Of a stretch of DNA of 26,475 nt, positions 5,207 through 16,068 are shown one piece after another (position 1 is the first letter of the stretch; every line of letters starts with the position of its first letter). This DNA is from DASRHK01 sp035650495. Lineage in GTDB: Bacteria; Pseudomonadota; Gammaproteobacteria; Nevskiales; Nevskiaceae. The stretch lies in the NCBI GenBank assembly GCA_035650495.1, contig DASRHK010000028.1, forward strand, positions 1-26,475, read 5' to 3'. Made by a program: the position numbers and the translations under genes. The notes beneath the pieces are model-generated. The model was not told the DNA's origin, ran no database searches, and was given only the letters and a program-made list of their open reading frames with translations.

Positions 5207-7258
5207 CTCGACCTCGACCTGTTGTTGGCGCTTCGCGTGACGTCCAACGAGCTCTTGCTGGACCCTGGGAGCCGCCGGTTCGTAGTGGCTGAACTCCATC
5301 GTGTAGACGCCCTCGCCGGCCGTGTGCGCCTTGAGCTTCTGGTGATAGTCGCGAACCTCGGAGAGCGGCGCGCGCGCTTCGATGACTGCGAGGTTCCCTG
5401 GCAGCACCGACTGATCCTTGATCGCGCCGCGCATGCCGATGACGTCGGCGGTGATGCTACCGATGCTGTTCGCCGGCGCCGTGATGGTGAGATTCACGAT
5501 CGGCTCGAGCACGATCGCGTGCGCCTTGGTGATCGCGTCGAGGAACGCTTTCTTGCCGGCCGAGACGAACGCGACTTCCTTGGAGTCGACCGGATGCGTC
5601 TTGCCGTCGTAGACCTCGACGCGCACGTCCTGCAGCGGGAAGCCGGCGATCGCGCCGCCGTCGAGCACCTGACGCACGCCTTTCTCCACGGCACTCATCA
5701 GCTGCGCGGGAATCGATCCGCCGACCGTGTCGTCGTCGAACTCGAAGCCCGATCCGCGCGGCAGCGGCTTCACGCGCAGGAAGACTTCGCCGAACTGTCC
5801 GGCGCCGCCCGTCTGCTTCTTGTGACGATGATGGCCGTCGGCGGCGCGCGTGATCGTCTCGCGGAACGGCACGCTCGGCACGTGCGTCTTCACTTCGACG
5901 TTGTGCACGCGCTTCATGCGCTCGATCAGCACTTTCAGGTGCAGGTCGCCCATGCCGTAGAGCACGGTCTCGTTGAGCGCCGGCACATGCTCGAGGCGCA
6001 GGCTCGAATCCTCCGCGAGCAGCTTGTGCATCGCGTCGGCGAGCTTCTGCTCGTCGCCGTGACGCGCGGGCGTGATCGCGAGGCCGAGCATCGGCGGCGC
6101 ACCGGGCTGGCGGCGCAGATGGTGATGATCCTCGTCGTGCGAGTCGTGCACGACGGCGTCGTAGACGAGATCGTCGACCTTGGTGATCGCGCAGAGATCT
6201 CCCGGCACGACCGCGCTCACCTCCTGCATCGTCTTGCCCTGCACAGCGAACACGTGCGCGGCCTTGAACGCCTTGCGCGCGTCGCCGACGAAGAGCTGCG
6301 CGCCCGTGCGCAGCGTGCCCTGATGCACCCGCATCATCGCGATGCGCCCGACGTAGGGATCGAGGCTCACCTTGAACACGTGCGCGAGCACGTGCTTGCC
6401 CGGATCGCAGCTCACCTGCACCGGCTCGACGTCGTCGCCTTCGCCCTTCACGAACGCCGGCGGATTCGCCTCGGTGGGATTCGGCATCAGCCTCGCGATG
6501 AGATCGAGCAGCTCGGCGACGCCCGCGCCCGTCGTCGCCGACGTGAAGCAGATCGGCACCAGATGTCCTTCGCGCAGCGCCTTCTCGAAGGCGTCGTGCA
6601 GCGCTTCCTCGGGGACTTCCTCGCCGCCGAGATAGCGCTCGAGCAGCGGCTCGTCGACTTCGACGACTTGCTCGATGATCTTCTGATGCGCTTCTGCGAC
6701 GGAGGAGAAATCCGTCGCGGCGCCTTCGCGCGAGAAGAAGCAGTCGACGACCTTCTTGCCGCCCTCGGCCGGCAGGTTGATCGGCAAGCATTCGGCGCCG
6801 AACGCGGCCCGCAGCTGCTCGACGATCTCCGGCAAGCCGGGGACGTTGAGATCGATCTTGTTGACGATGACGACTCGGTCGAGCCCGCGCTTCACCGCTG
6901 CGTCCATCACGCGGCGCGTCGAGATCTCGATGCCGGATTGTGCGTTGATCACGATCGCCGCGGTCTCGACCGCGGGCAGAACCGACAGCGAGCGCCCGAG
7001 CAGATCGGGATAGCCAGGCGTGTCGATCAGATTGATCCGCTTGCCCTGGTGATCGAGATGGCAGATCGCGCTGTCGAGCGAGTGCTGATACTCCTTCTCG
7101 AGCGGATCGTGGTCGCAGACGGTGGTGCCGCGACTGAGCTCACCCATCGCGCGGATCGCGCCGCCCTTAAACAACAAGGCCTCGGTGAGTAGTGTCTTCC
7201 CCGAGGCCGCTTGTCCCAACAGCGCGATGTTGCGGATGTCCGCCGTGGCGTGGCTCAT
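5204..7258 (-). CDS. EF-G-like translational GTPase paralogue
   Basis: A 684-aa protein with the whole EF-G domain order: G domain (P-loop GQAASGKT 15-22, DTPGYPD 79-85, NKID near 133), domain II, and domains III-V (for example the domain IV stretch VGGSIPAQLMSAVEKGV). It belongs to the EF-G-like group found beside a normal EF-G in many bacteria. The switch II histidine that follows DTPG in EF-G is tyrosine here, and the switch I RGITI motif is replaced by YQHSLDS. Hydrolysis is probably altered, and the role is unlikely to be canonical translocation. A His/Asp-rich insert (HDSHDEDHHH) occurs near residue 370. AGAGGT precedes the ATG. It follows gyrA by 57 bases on the same strand. Confidence 0.9.
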   Translation of the reverse strand: MSHATADIRNIALLGQAASGKTLLTEALLFKGGAIRAMGELSRGTTVCDHDPLEKEYQHSLDSAICHLDHQGKRINLIDTPGYPDLLGRSLSVLPAVETAAIVINAQSGIEISTRRVMDAAVKRGLDRVVIVNKIDLNVPGLPEIVEQLRAAFGAECLPINLPAEGGKKVVDCFFSREGAATDFSSVAEAHQKIIEQVVEVDEPLLERYLGGEEVPEEALHDAFEKALREGHLVPICFTSATTGAGVAELLDLIARLMPNPTEANPPAFVKGEGDDVEPVQVSCDPGKHVLAHVFKVSLDPYVGRIAMMRVHQGTLRTGAQLFVGDARKAFKAAHVFAVQGKTMQEVSAVVPGDLCAITKVDDLVYDAVVHDSHDEDHHHLRRQPGAPPMLGLAITPARHGDEQKLADAMHKLLAEDSSLRLEHVPALNETVLYGMGDLHLKVLIERMKRVHNVEVKTHVPSVPFRETITRAADGHHRHKKQTGGAGQFGEVFLRVKPLPRGSGFEFDDDTVGGSIPAQLMSAVEKGVRQVLDGGAIAGFPLQDVRVEVYDGKTHPVDSKEVAFVSAGKKAFLDAITKAHAIVLEPIVNLTITAPANSIGSITADVIGMRGAIKDQSVLPGNLAVIEARAPLSEVRDYHQKLKAHTAGEGVYTMEFSHYEPAAPRVQQELVGRHAKRQQQVEVE

Positions 7259-7315
7259 GGCGTCGTACCTCTTCTCGGGTCGGACGCCAAAAATACACCC
7301 GCTCGCGGAGAAAGC

Positions 7316-10036
<2,721 letters not shown>

Positions 10037-10044
10037 GGTTTCCT

Positions 10045-10085
10045 AAAAAATCGAGGGCGCCCGCATCGAAGATGTGTGGGCGCCC
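10045..10085 (-). promoter_or_regulatory. gyrA leader hairpin with U-run, possible attenuator
   Basis: The minus strand reads GGGCGCCC (10085-10078), an inner CATC-TTC-GATG, GGGCGCCC (10062-10055), TCGA, then six T (10050-10045) running straight into TAGGAAACC-ATG. It has the shape of an intrinsic terminator placed at the very 5' end of the gyrA mRNA. It may end mtnA transcripts, attenuate gyrA, or stabilise the 5' end. Confidence 0.5.
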
Positions 10086-10095
10086 CGTCGACGAA

Positions 10096-10104
10096 ATTTT
10101 ATCA
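10096..10104 (-). promoter_or_regulatory. Likely gyrA extended -10 promoter
   Basis: The minus strand has TGATAAAAT (10104-10096), an extended -10 element in an AT-rich patch of otherwise GC-rich sequence. No convincing -35 box is seen. The predicted start is near 10089, just before the leader hairpin. Confidence 0.5.
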
Positions 10105-10117
10105 AAACCCCGGTGCC

Positions 10118-10139
10118 GGGAACCGGTTTTCCGGCCCCC
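10118..10139 (-). terminator. Hairpin downstream of mtnA, possible terminator
   Basis: The minus strand has GGGGGCCGG-AAAA-CCGGTTCCC (10139-10118), a 9-bp stem with two G-U pairs, 52 bases past the mtnA stop. The nearest T-run (GGGGTTTTG) is about 9 bases further on, so it is a weak candidate. Confidence 0.35.
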
Positions 10140-10190
10140 TTTTTGTGCCTTTTTTGGGCTTGTTTTTCTTGACCTTGCGGACTGGATCGG

Positions 10191-11192
10191 CTAGGCCGCG
10201 ACGACCTTGCGGATGACCGCTTGCGTGACCGGCCGGATGACGCCTTTTTCGCACACGATGACGTCGATCAGCGAGGCCGGCGTCACGTCGAAAACCGGGT
10301 TGATGGCCTCCATGTCGGCCGGCGCGATCGCCTGCCCTTGCAGCTCGACGAGCTCCTTCGCGCCGCGATCCTCGATGGGGATCGACTTGCCGTCCGGGCA
10401 CGACAGGTCGAAGGTTCCCGTCGGCGCGACGACCATGAACTTGATGCCATGGTGACGCGCAGCGACCGCGAGCTGATAGGTGCCGATCTTGTTCGCGGTG
10501 TCGCCGTTCGCCGCGATGCGATCGGCGCCGACGATCACCCAGTCGATCTTCTCGCGATCCATCAGATGCGCGGCGGCGCTGTCGGCAATGAGCTTCGACG
10601 GAATCTTTTCCTGCCGCAGCTCCCACGCGGTCAATCGCGCGCCTTGCAGCCACGGCCGCGTCTCGGTGTTGTAGACCATGTCGAGATGGCCCGACGCATG
10701 CGCGCTGCGGATCACGCCGAGCGCGGTGCCATGTCCGCCGGTCGCGAGCGCGCCCGTGTTGCAGTGGGTCATCACCTTCGCGTGCTTCGGCAGCAGTGCC
10801 GCGCCGAGCTCGCCCATCTTCAGGTTCTGCGCGAGATCCTCCTCGTGGATTTTCTTGGCCTCCGCGAGCAGCGCCTCCGCGCTCGGTGTTCTCTGCCAGA
10901 CCCCGCGCATGCGCTGCAGCGACCAGCGCAGGTTCACGGCGGTCGGGCGCGACTTCGCGAGCACCGACTCCGATCCGTCGTACGCCTCGCCACGCTTCGC
11001 ACCGAGCACGAGGCCGTACGCCGCCGCGATGCCGATTGCCGGCGCGCCGCGCACGACCATCTGACGGATCGCCGTCGCGACCTCCTCGGGCGTGCGGCAT
11101 TCGACGTAGCGCTCGTGCAACGGCAGCACGCGCTGGTCGAGCAAGCGCAGATGATCGGATTCCCAGCGGATCGGTTCGACTTTGGCGTTCAC
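10191..11192 (-). CDS. mtnA: S-methyl-5-thioribose-1-phosphate isomerase
   Basis: A 333-aa member of the eIF2B-alpha/MtnA fold. It isomerises 5-methylthioribose-1-phosphate to methylthioribulose-1-phosphate in methionine salvage. Family motifs are present: RGAPAIGIAAAYG (48-60), HCNTGALATGGHGTALG with the catalytic cysteine, VGADRIAANGDTANKIGTYQLA with the catalytic aspartate, and NPVFDVTP near the end. The start is GTG 11192 with AAGAA just before it. It is divergent from mtaD (63 bases between starts), which acts on the related substrate methylthioadenosine; this pairing also occurs beside gyrA in Pseudomonas. No other salvage genes are in the window. Confidence 0.96.
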   Translation of the reverse strand: MNAKVEPIRWESDHLRLLDQRVLPLHERYVECRTPEEVATAIRQMVVRGAPAIGIAAAYGLVLGAKRGEAYDGSESVLAKSRPTAVNLRWSLQRMRGVWQRTPSAEALLAEAKKIHEEDLAQNLKMGELGAALLPKHAKVMTHCNTGALATGGHGTALGVIRSAHASGHLDMVYNTETRPWLQGARLTAWELRQEKIPSKLIADSAAAHLMDREKIDWVIVGADRIAANGDTANKIGTYQLAVAARHHGIKFMVVAPTGTFDLSCPDGKSIPIEDRGAKELVELQGQAIAPADMEAINPVFDVTPASLIDVIVCEKGVIRPVTQAVIRKVVAA

Positions 11193-11237
11193 TTCTTGGG
11201 GCGTCGGCGGCGTGTCGCAGGTAAACTTGGCGCCCGA

Positions 11238-11243
11238 ATTCTA
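11238..11243 (-). promoter_or_regulatory. Candidate -10 box for mtnA
   Basis: TAGAAT on the minus strand, about 39 bases upstream of the mtnA GTG after the expected start point. No good -35 box is visible. The 63-base region shared with mtaD holds no further clear motif. Confidence 0.3.
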
Positions 11244-11255
11244 CCCGTGTCGCCC

Positions 11256-12569
11256 ATGCAGCAGATCGATTTGCTCGTCGCTCCGCGCTGGCTCGTACCC
11301 ATCGAGCCCACCGGCGCCGTTCTCGCGGAGCACGCGCTCGCCGTCGACAAGGGCCGCATCGTCGACGTGCTTCCGATCGCACAGGCGAAGAGCGCATATC
11401 AGCCCCGCGAGACGATCACGCTCGCCGATCATGCTGTGATGCCCGGGCTGATCAACGCGCACACGCATGCGGCGATGACGCTGCTACGCGGGCTCGCGGA
11501 CGATCTCGCCCTGATGGACTGGCTGCAGAACCACATCTGGCCGGCGGAAGGCGCGCACGTCAGCCGTGAATTCTGCGAAGCCGGCGCGCGCCTCGCGTGC
11601 GCGGAGTTCGTCCGCGGCGGCATCACCTGCTTCAACGACATGTACATGTTCCCCGAGGCGACTGCCGCGGTCGCGCCTGCCGCGGGCCTGCGCGCGATGC
11701 TCGGTCTCATCGTGCTCGACTTCCCGACTGCATGGGCCGCGAACGCCGACGCCTACCTGCATCGCGGATTGCAGGTGCACGACGCGGTCAAGAACGAGCC
11801 GCTCCTGTCGACGATCTTCGCGCCGCACGCGCCGTACACGGTGTCCGACGAGCCGCTGCGCAAGGTGCGCCGCTACGCGACCGAACTCGGCATCGGCATC
11901 CACATCCATCTGCACGAGACAGCAGGTGAAGTTGCGATGGCGGTCGAGCAGACCGGCAAGCGGCCGTGGCAGCGCCTGAAGGAGCTCGATCTGCTCGGCC
12001 CCGATCTGCTCGCCGTGCACATGACGCAGCTCACCGACGCCGAGATCGCCGAGGCCGCGCAGTTCGGCGTGCAGATCGCGCATTGCCCGGAATCGAACTT
12101 GAAGCTCGCGAGCGGATTCTGCCCCGTGCACAAGCTCCAGCAGGCCGGCGTCAACGTCGCGCTCGGCACCGACGGCGCGGCGAGCAACAACGATCTCGAT
12201 CTGCTCGGCGAAATGCGTACCGCGGCACTCATCGCCAAAGCCGTTGCCGACGATGCGCGCGCCGTGCCTTCCGCGGCTGCGCTGCACATGGCCACGCTCG
12301 GCGGCGCCAAAGCGCTCGGTCTCGCCGACGAGATCGGCTCGCTGGCCAAGGGCAAGTCCGCGGACTTCATCGCGCTCGATCTCTCCGGCATCTCGACCCA
12401 GCCGGTCTACAACGTGCTCTCGCATCTGGTCTACGCAGCGAATCGCAATTGCGTCACCGACGTCTTCGTCGCCGGCCGCGCGCTCATGCGCAAGCGCGAG
12501 CTCACGACGATCGACGAGAAGGCCGCGATCGCCGAGGCCAACGTGTGGCGCGCAAAGATCCGCCCATGA
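11256..12569 (+). CDS. mtaD: 5-methylthioadenosine / S-adenosylhomocysteine deaminase
   Basis: A 437-aa amidohydrolase of the TRZ/ATZ-MtaD group, a metal-dependent deaminase. Metal ligands are visible in NAHTHAAM (HxH), HIHLHETAGE, and GTDGAASNNDLDL; CPESNLKLASG is a further signature of the group. The deaminated product feeds methylthioadenosine recycling, consistent with mtnA next door. The open frame runs far upstream inside mtnA, but homology begins at MQQIDLLVAPRWLVPIEP, so ATG 11256 is chosen; GTG 11247 is possible. There is no Shine-Dalgarno. It ends with an ATGA overlap into ubiG. Confidence 0.93.
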   Translation: MQQIDLLVAPRWLVPIEPTGAVLAEHALAVDKGRIVDVLPIAQAKSAYQPRETITLADHAVMPGLINAHTHAAMTLLRGLADDLALMDWLQNHIWPAEGAHVSREFCEAGARLACAEFVRGGITCFNDMYMFPEATAAVAPAAGLRAMLGLIVLDFPTAWAANADAYLHRGLQVHDAVKNEPLLSTIFAPHAPYTVSDEPLRKVRRYATELGIGIHIHLHETAGEVAMAVEQTGKRPWQRLKELDLLGPDLLAVHMTQLTDAEIAEAAQFGVQIAHCPESNLKLASGFCPVHKLQQAGVNVALGTDGAASNNDLDLLGEMRTAALIAKAVADDARAVPSAAALHMATLGGAKALGLADEIGSLAKGKSADFIALDLSGISTQPVYNVLSHLVYAANRNCVTDVFVAGRALMRKRELTTIDEKAAIAEANVWRAKIRP

Positions 12570-13279
12570 GCGCCGAGACGAAAAACGTCGACGCCGGCGA
12601 GATCGCGCTCTTCGATCGCCTCGCCGCGCAATGGTGGGATCCGAACGGCGAGATGGGTCCGCTGCACGCGATCAACCGACCGCGCGTCGCTTACGTCGAG
12701 CAATGCGCGGGCGCGCTCAAGGGCAAGCGCGCGCTCGACGTCGGCTGCGGCGGTGGAATCCTTGCCGAGGCGCTCGCCGCCAAGGGCGCGAAGGTGACCG
12801 GCATCGATCTCGCTGCCGACGTGCTCGAAGCGGCGCGCAAGCATTCGACGCAATCGAAGCTCGCGATCGACTACCGACTTGTCGCTGCCGAAGATCTCGC
12901 GCGCGAGCACGCCGGCGCCTTCGACGTCGTGTGCTGCATGGAGATGCTGGAGCACGTGCCGCATCCGGATCAGGTCGTTGCCGCCTGCGCCACGCTCGTG
13001 AAACCCGGCGGCGACGTGATCTTCTCCACGATCAACCGCAACGCGAAGGCGTTCGCGCTCGCGATCGTCGGCGCCGAATATCTGCTGAATCTCATCCCGC
13101 GCGGCACGCACGATTACGCGAAGCTGATCCGACCCTCCGAGCTCGAGCGCTGGGCGCGCGCGGCCGGCCTCGAAGTGCGCGGCGTGCGCGGCATCCGCTA
13201 CAACCCGCTGCTGAAGAGCGGCTCGCTCGCCGACGACGTCGACGTGAACTACCTGATGCACTGCCGGCGTCCGCGGTGA
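12566..13279 (+). CDS. ubiG: Ubiquinone biosynthesis O-methyltransferase
   Basis: A 237-aa SAM-dependent methyltransferase that carries out the two O-methylations in ubiquinone synthesis. The N-terminal motif ALFDRLAAQWWDPNGEMGPLH is typical of UbiG, followed by motif I LDVGCGGGILAEALA (about 56-70), motif II FDVVCCMEMLEHVPHP, and the later VGAEYLLNLIPRGTHDY segment. Both ends overlap neighbours by 4 bases, so it is translationally coupled in mtaD-ubiG-mupP-yciK. Confidence 0.97.
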   Translation: MSAETKNVDAGEIALFDRLAAQWWDPNGEMGPLHAINRPRVAYVEQCAGALKGKRALDVGCGGGILAEALAAKGAKVTGIDLAADVLEAARKHSTQSKLAIDYRLVAAEDLAREHAGAFDVVCCMEMLEHVPHPDQVVAACATLVKPGGDVIFSTINRNAKAFALAIVGAEYLLNLIPRGTHDYAKLIRPSELERWARAAGLEVRGVRGIRYNPLLKSGSLADDVDVNYLMHCRRPR

Positions 13280-13923
13280 GCATCCGCGCTGTTCTCTTCG
13301 ACCTCGACGGCACGCTCGTCGACACCGCGCCGGATCTCGGTGGCGCGGCGAACTTCATCCGCGAGTCGATGGGACTCACGCCGCTGCCGATCCCCGCGTA
13401 TCGCCAGTTCGCGTCGGCCGGCGCGCGCGGGATGCTGCAGACCGCGCTCGGCATCACGCCAGATCACAGCGATTACGCGAGCCAGCGCGCGCGCTTCCTC
13501 GATCACTACCGCGAGAACCTGTCGCGTCATTCGACGTTGTTCGCGGGCATCGACGAGCTCCTGCTCGCGCTCGCACGCGTGGGCGTGAGCTGGGGCATCG
13601 TCACCAACAAGCCGCGGCTCTACACCGAGCTGCTGCTCAAGGACCTCGATCTCGAGCGCCGCGCCGCGGTCGTCGTCTGCGCCGACGACGTCGCCAAAGC
13701 AAAGCCCGCGCCCGATCCGCTCTTGCGCGCATGCGAGCGTCTCGCGATCCTGCCTTCGCAGGCGCTCTACGTCGGCGACGACAAGCGCGACGCCGATGCC
13801 GCACGCGCGACCGGCATGCGCTTCATCGCCGTGCGCTGGGGCTACGAGGGCGAGCACCCGATCGCGAGCTGGAACGCCGACGCGACCATCGGCAAGCCCG
13901 CCGACCTGCTGGCGCTGCTGTGA
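13276..13923 (+). CDS. mupP: HAD phosphatase, MupP / phosphoglycolate phosphatase type
   Basis: A 215-aa HAD hydrolase with motif I FDLDGTLVDT (nucleophile D9, acid/base D11), motif II threonine in IVTNKP, a lysine in KAKPAPDP, and motif IV YVGDDKRDADAA. Sequence alone fits Gph as well as MupP. The position between ubiG and yciK, in a gyrA-mtnA-mtaD-ubiG run, is that of Pseudomonas aeruginosa PA3172 (MupP), which dephosphorylates MurNAc-6-phosphate in cell-wall recycling. The symbol rests on that synteny. The GTG start overlaps the ubiG stop, and the stop overlaps yciK. Confidence 0.8.
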   Translation: MSIRAVLFDLDGTLVDTAPDLGGAANFIRESMGLTPLPIPAYRQFASAGARGMLQTALGITPDHSDYASQRARFLDHYRENLSRHSTLFAGIDELLLALARVGVSWGIVTNKPRLYTELLLKDLDLERRAAVVVCADDVAKAKPAPDPLLRACERLAILPSQALYVGDDKRDADAARATGMRFIAVRWGYEGEHPIASWNADATIGKPADLLALL

Positions 13924-14660
13924 AGATCCCGACCGACTACCGGCCCGCGCCGGATGCACTGCACGAGCGCGTCGTCCTCGTCACCGGCGCTGGCGACGGT
14001 CTCGGCCGCGCGACCGCGATCGGCTGCGCGAAGCACGGCGCGATGGTCGTGCTGCTCGGGCGCACGGTGAAGAAGCTCGAGGAAACCTACGATGCGATCC
14101 GCGCCGCCGGCGGCGCCGATCCGGCGATCTATCCGATGAACCTCGCCGGCGCTAACTGGAACGACCACGTCGAGCTCGGCGCGACGCTGGAGCGCGAGCT
14201 CGGCGCACTCCACGGCATCGTGCATTGCGCCGCGCACTTCAAGGAATTCGCGCCGCTCGCGGGCGTCGAGCCGCGCGAATGGATGGAAAGCCTGCAGGTG
14301 AATCTCACCGCGCCGTTCGCATTGACGCGAGCGTGCCTGCCGTTGCTCGAGAAGAGCGGCGATGCCTCGGTCGTGTTCGTCTCCGACGAAAGCGGCCGCG
14401 CGGCGAAGCGCTATCAGGGCGCCTACGGGATCGCGAAGCAGGCGCTGGAAGCGCTGACGAAGAACTGGGCGTCGGAGCTGCCGTCGACGTCGGGCGTGCG
14501 GATGAACAGCTTCAATCCGGGTCCGCTGCGCACCGCGCTGCGCGCCCGCGGATTCCCGGGCGAGGCGCGCGACGCCGCGCCGCTGCCGGAATCCGTCGTG
14601 CCGTCGCTGCTGTGGCTGTTGTCGCGCGAGAGCGCCGGCGTCAGCGGCCAGCAGCTTTAG
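13920..14660 (+). CDS. yciK: YciK-type short-chain dehydrogenase/reductase
   Basis: A 246-aa SDR with cofactor motif VLVTGAGDGLGRAT (about 20-33) and the catalytic YGIAK Tyr/Lys pair near residue 165. The family is conserved in gammaproteobacteria but its substrate is not established. It is the last gene of the coupled operon, with a GTG start overlapping mupP. Its TAG stop overlaps the convergent lipoprotein gene's TAA (14657-14660), so no separate terminator exists between them. Confidence 0.92.
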   Translation: MKIPTDYRPAPDALHERVVLVTGAGDGLGRATAIGCAKHGAMVVLLGRTVKKLEETYDAIRAAGGADPAIYPMNLAGANWNDHVELGATLERELGALHGIVHCAAHFKEFAPLAGVEPREWMESLQVNLTAPFALTRACLPLLEKSGDASVVFVSDESGRAAKRYQGAYGIAKQALEALTKNWASELPSTSGVRMNSFNPGPLRTALRARGFPGEARDAAPLPESVVPSLLWLLSRESAGVSGQQL

Positions 14661-15256
14661 CGCTGGATCTCCGACGCACGCAGCCAACCCTGCGCGCCGC
14701 TCTCGGTTTCGACGTACCACCAGGTCCCCGCGTCGTTCTCGAGCTGCGTGACGAGCCGCAGCGGCGCACCGACGCCGAGGATTTGCTTGCCGGCGCTCTC
14801 GAGCGCGGGCCGGGTGCGCAGCGGCGCTTGCGCGCCGGCTTTCGCATCGGTGATGACCGGCGCGGCAGGCTCTGACGGTTTCGCCGGCGGCGCAGCTTTC
14901 TTCGCGTGGTGCGGCTTCGCGGGTTTCGCGACGGGGGCCGGCGCTGGCGGTGCGGCGGGCGCTGCTGCGGCGACCGGCGCCGGCGGCGGAGTCGGAGCCG
15001 CAGGCGCAGGCGGTGCAACCGGCGCACCGTGCCGAGTGCCGCCGACGTTCGGATTCGAAGCGGAATAGACGGGAGCAGCGGCAGCGACCGGTTGCGCGAC
15101 CGCTTCGGGAGCAACGGGCGCTGCAGCGGCGACCGGCGTCTGCGGTGCGTCGGCCCACGGATTCTGCGGCGCGATTGGCGTCTGATAGGGCTGCTCTGCG
15201 CAGCCGGCAAGCACGCACAACTGCGCGGCGAGCGCCGCGAGACCCAGCCTGCTCAT
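14657..15256 (-). CDS. Lipoprotein with Ala/Pro-rich linker and SH3-type domain
   Basis: A 199-aa protein. A signal peptide ends in the lipobox LAGC (Cys19), followed by Glu-Gln, which suggests sorting to the outer membrane. Residues about 25-150 are a low-complexity Ala/Pro linker with a Lys/His-rich patch. The last 55 residues (LESAGKQILGVGAPLRLV to GWLRASEIQR) look like a bacterial SH3 domain, often a cell-wall binding module. The gene overlaps the rluB stop as ATGA. No precise family name is claimed; the periplasmic role is inferred. Confidence 0.8.
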   Translation of the reverse strand: MSRLGLAALAAQLCVLAGCAEQPYQTPIAPQNPWADAPQTPVAAAAPVAPEAVAQPVAAAAPVYSASNPNVGGTRHGAPVAPPAPAAPTPPPAPVAAAAPAAPPAPAPVAKPAKPHHAKKAAPPAKPSEPAAPVITDAKAGAQAPLRTRPALESAGKQILGVGAPLRLVTQLENDAGTWWYVETESGAQGWLRASEIQR

Positions 15257-16065
15257 GGACTCCCCCGGTTGGAACGTTTCGGTTTCCCCGGATTATGCGG
15301 CATCGTCATCCGCACCGCCTGCAGCAGCGCCTTCACTTCCGCCGAGGTCGCGTCGCGATAACCGCCGGTCTTGATGCCGCGCCCGAGCTTGATCGGCCCG
15401 TAGCCGACGCGGATCAGGCGCGACACCTGCAAGCCCTGTGACTCGAACATCCGGCGCACGAGCCGGTTGCGGCCTTCGCGCACGACAACGTGGAACCAGC
15501 GATTCGCAGCGGCCACGCCCGGATCCTCCTCGCCTTCGGGACCATGCGAGATCGGGTCGATCGACTGGAACTTCGCGGGGCCGTCTTCGAGCGTCACGCC
15601 GCGCCGCAGCGTCTCGATCAGCGCGTCGTCGATCTCGCCGAGCACGCGCACCGCGTACTCGCGCGAAATCTCGAAGCTCGGGTGCATCAGCCGGCGGGCG
15701 AGCTCACCGTCGGTGGTGAGCAGCAGCAAGCCGGAGGTGTTGATGTCGAGCCGGCCGACCGCGATCCAGCGCGCGCCTTCGAGCTCCGGCAATTTGCGGA
15801 ACACGGTGCGGCGGCCTTCAGGATCGTCGCGCGTGACCATCTCGCCGACGCGCTTGCGGTAGAGCAGAACCTTCGTCGCCTCGGGCTTGCTCGACAGCTC
15901 GACGGATTTGCCGTCGACGCGGACGTGATCCTTCGGCGTGATCTTCTGCCCGATCTGCGCGGGCCGGCCGTTCACCACGATGCGGCCTTCCTCGATCATC
16001 TTCTCGATCGCGCGCCGCGACGCGATGCCGGCGGATGCGAGCGCCTTCTGGATGCGCTCAGACAT
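15253..16065 (-). CDS. rluB: 23S rRNA pseudouridine(2605) synthase
   Basis: A 270-aa RsuA-family pseudouridine synthase. An N-terminal S4 RNA-binding domain (RIQKALASAGIASRRAIEKMI) precedes the catalytic domain with D107 in VGRLDINTSGLLLLTTDG, then SREYAVRV and GRNRLVRRMF. The E. coli orthologue modifies U2605 of 23S rRNA. It has a short basic tail, KPKRSNRG. It lies 3 bases after scpB, an association common in bacteria. Confidence 0.94.
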   Translation of the reverse strand: MSERIQKALASAGIASRRAIEKMIEEGRIVVNGRPAQIGQKITPKDHVRVDGKSVELSSKPEATKVLLYRKRVGEMVTRDDPEGRRTVFRKLPELEGARWIAVGRLDINTSGLLLLTTDGELARRLMHPSFEISREYAVRVLGEIDDALIETLRRGVTLEDGPAKFQSIDPISHGPEGEEDPGVAAANRWFHVVVREGRNRLVRRMFESQGLQVSRLIRVGYGPIKLGRGIKTGGYRDATSAEVKALLQAVRMTMPHNPGKPKRSNRGSP

Positions 16066-16068
16066 CGC

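Noticed and set aside
10102..10190. Lys-rich frame (VRKVKKNKPKKG...) running past the mtnA stop
   Set aside because: It is out of frame with mtnA and arises from an A-rich non-coding stretch before the hairpin; mtnA has a normal length without it.
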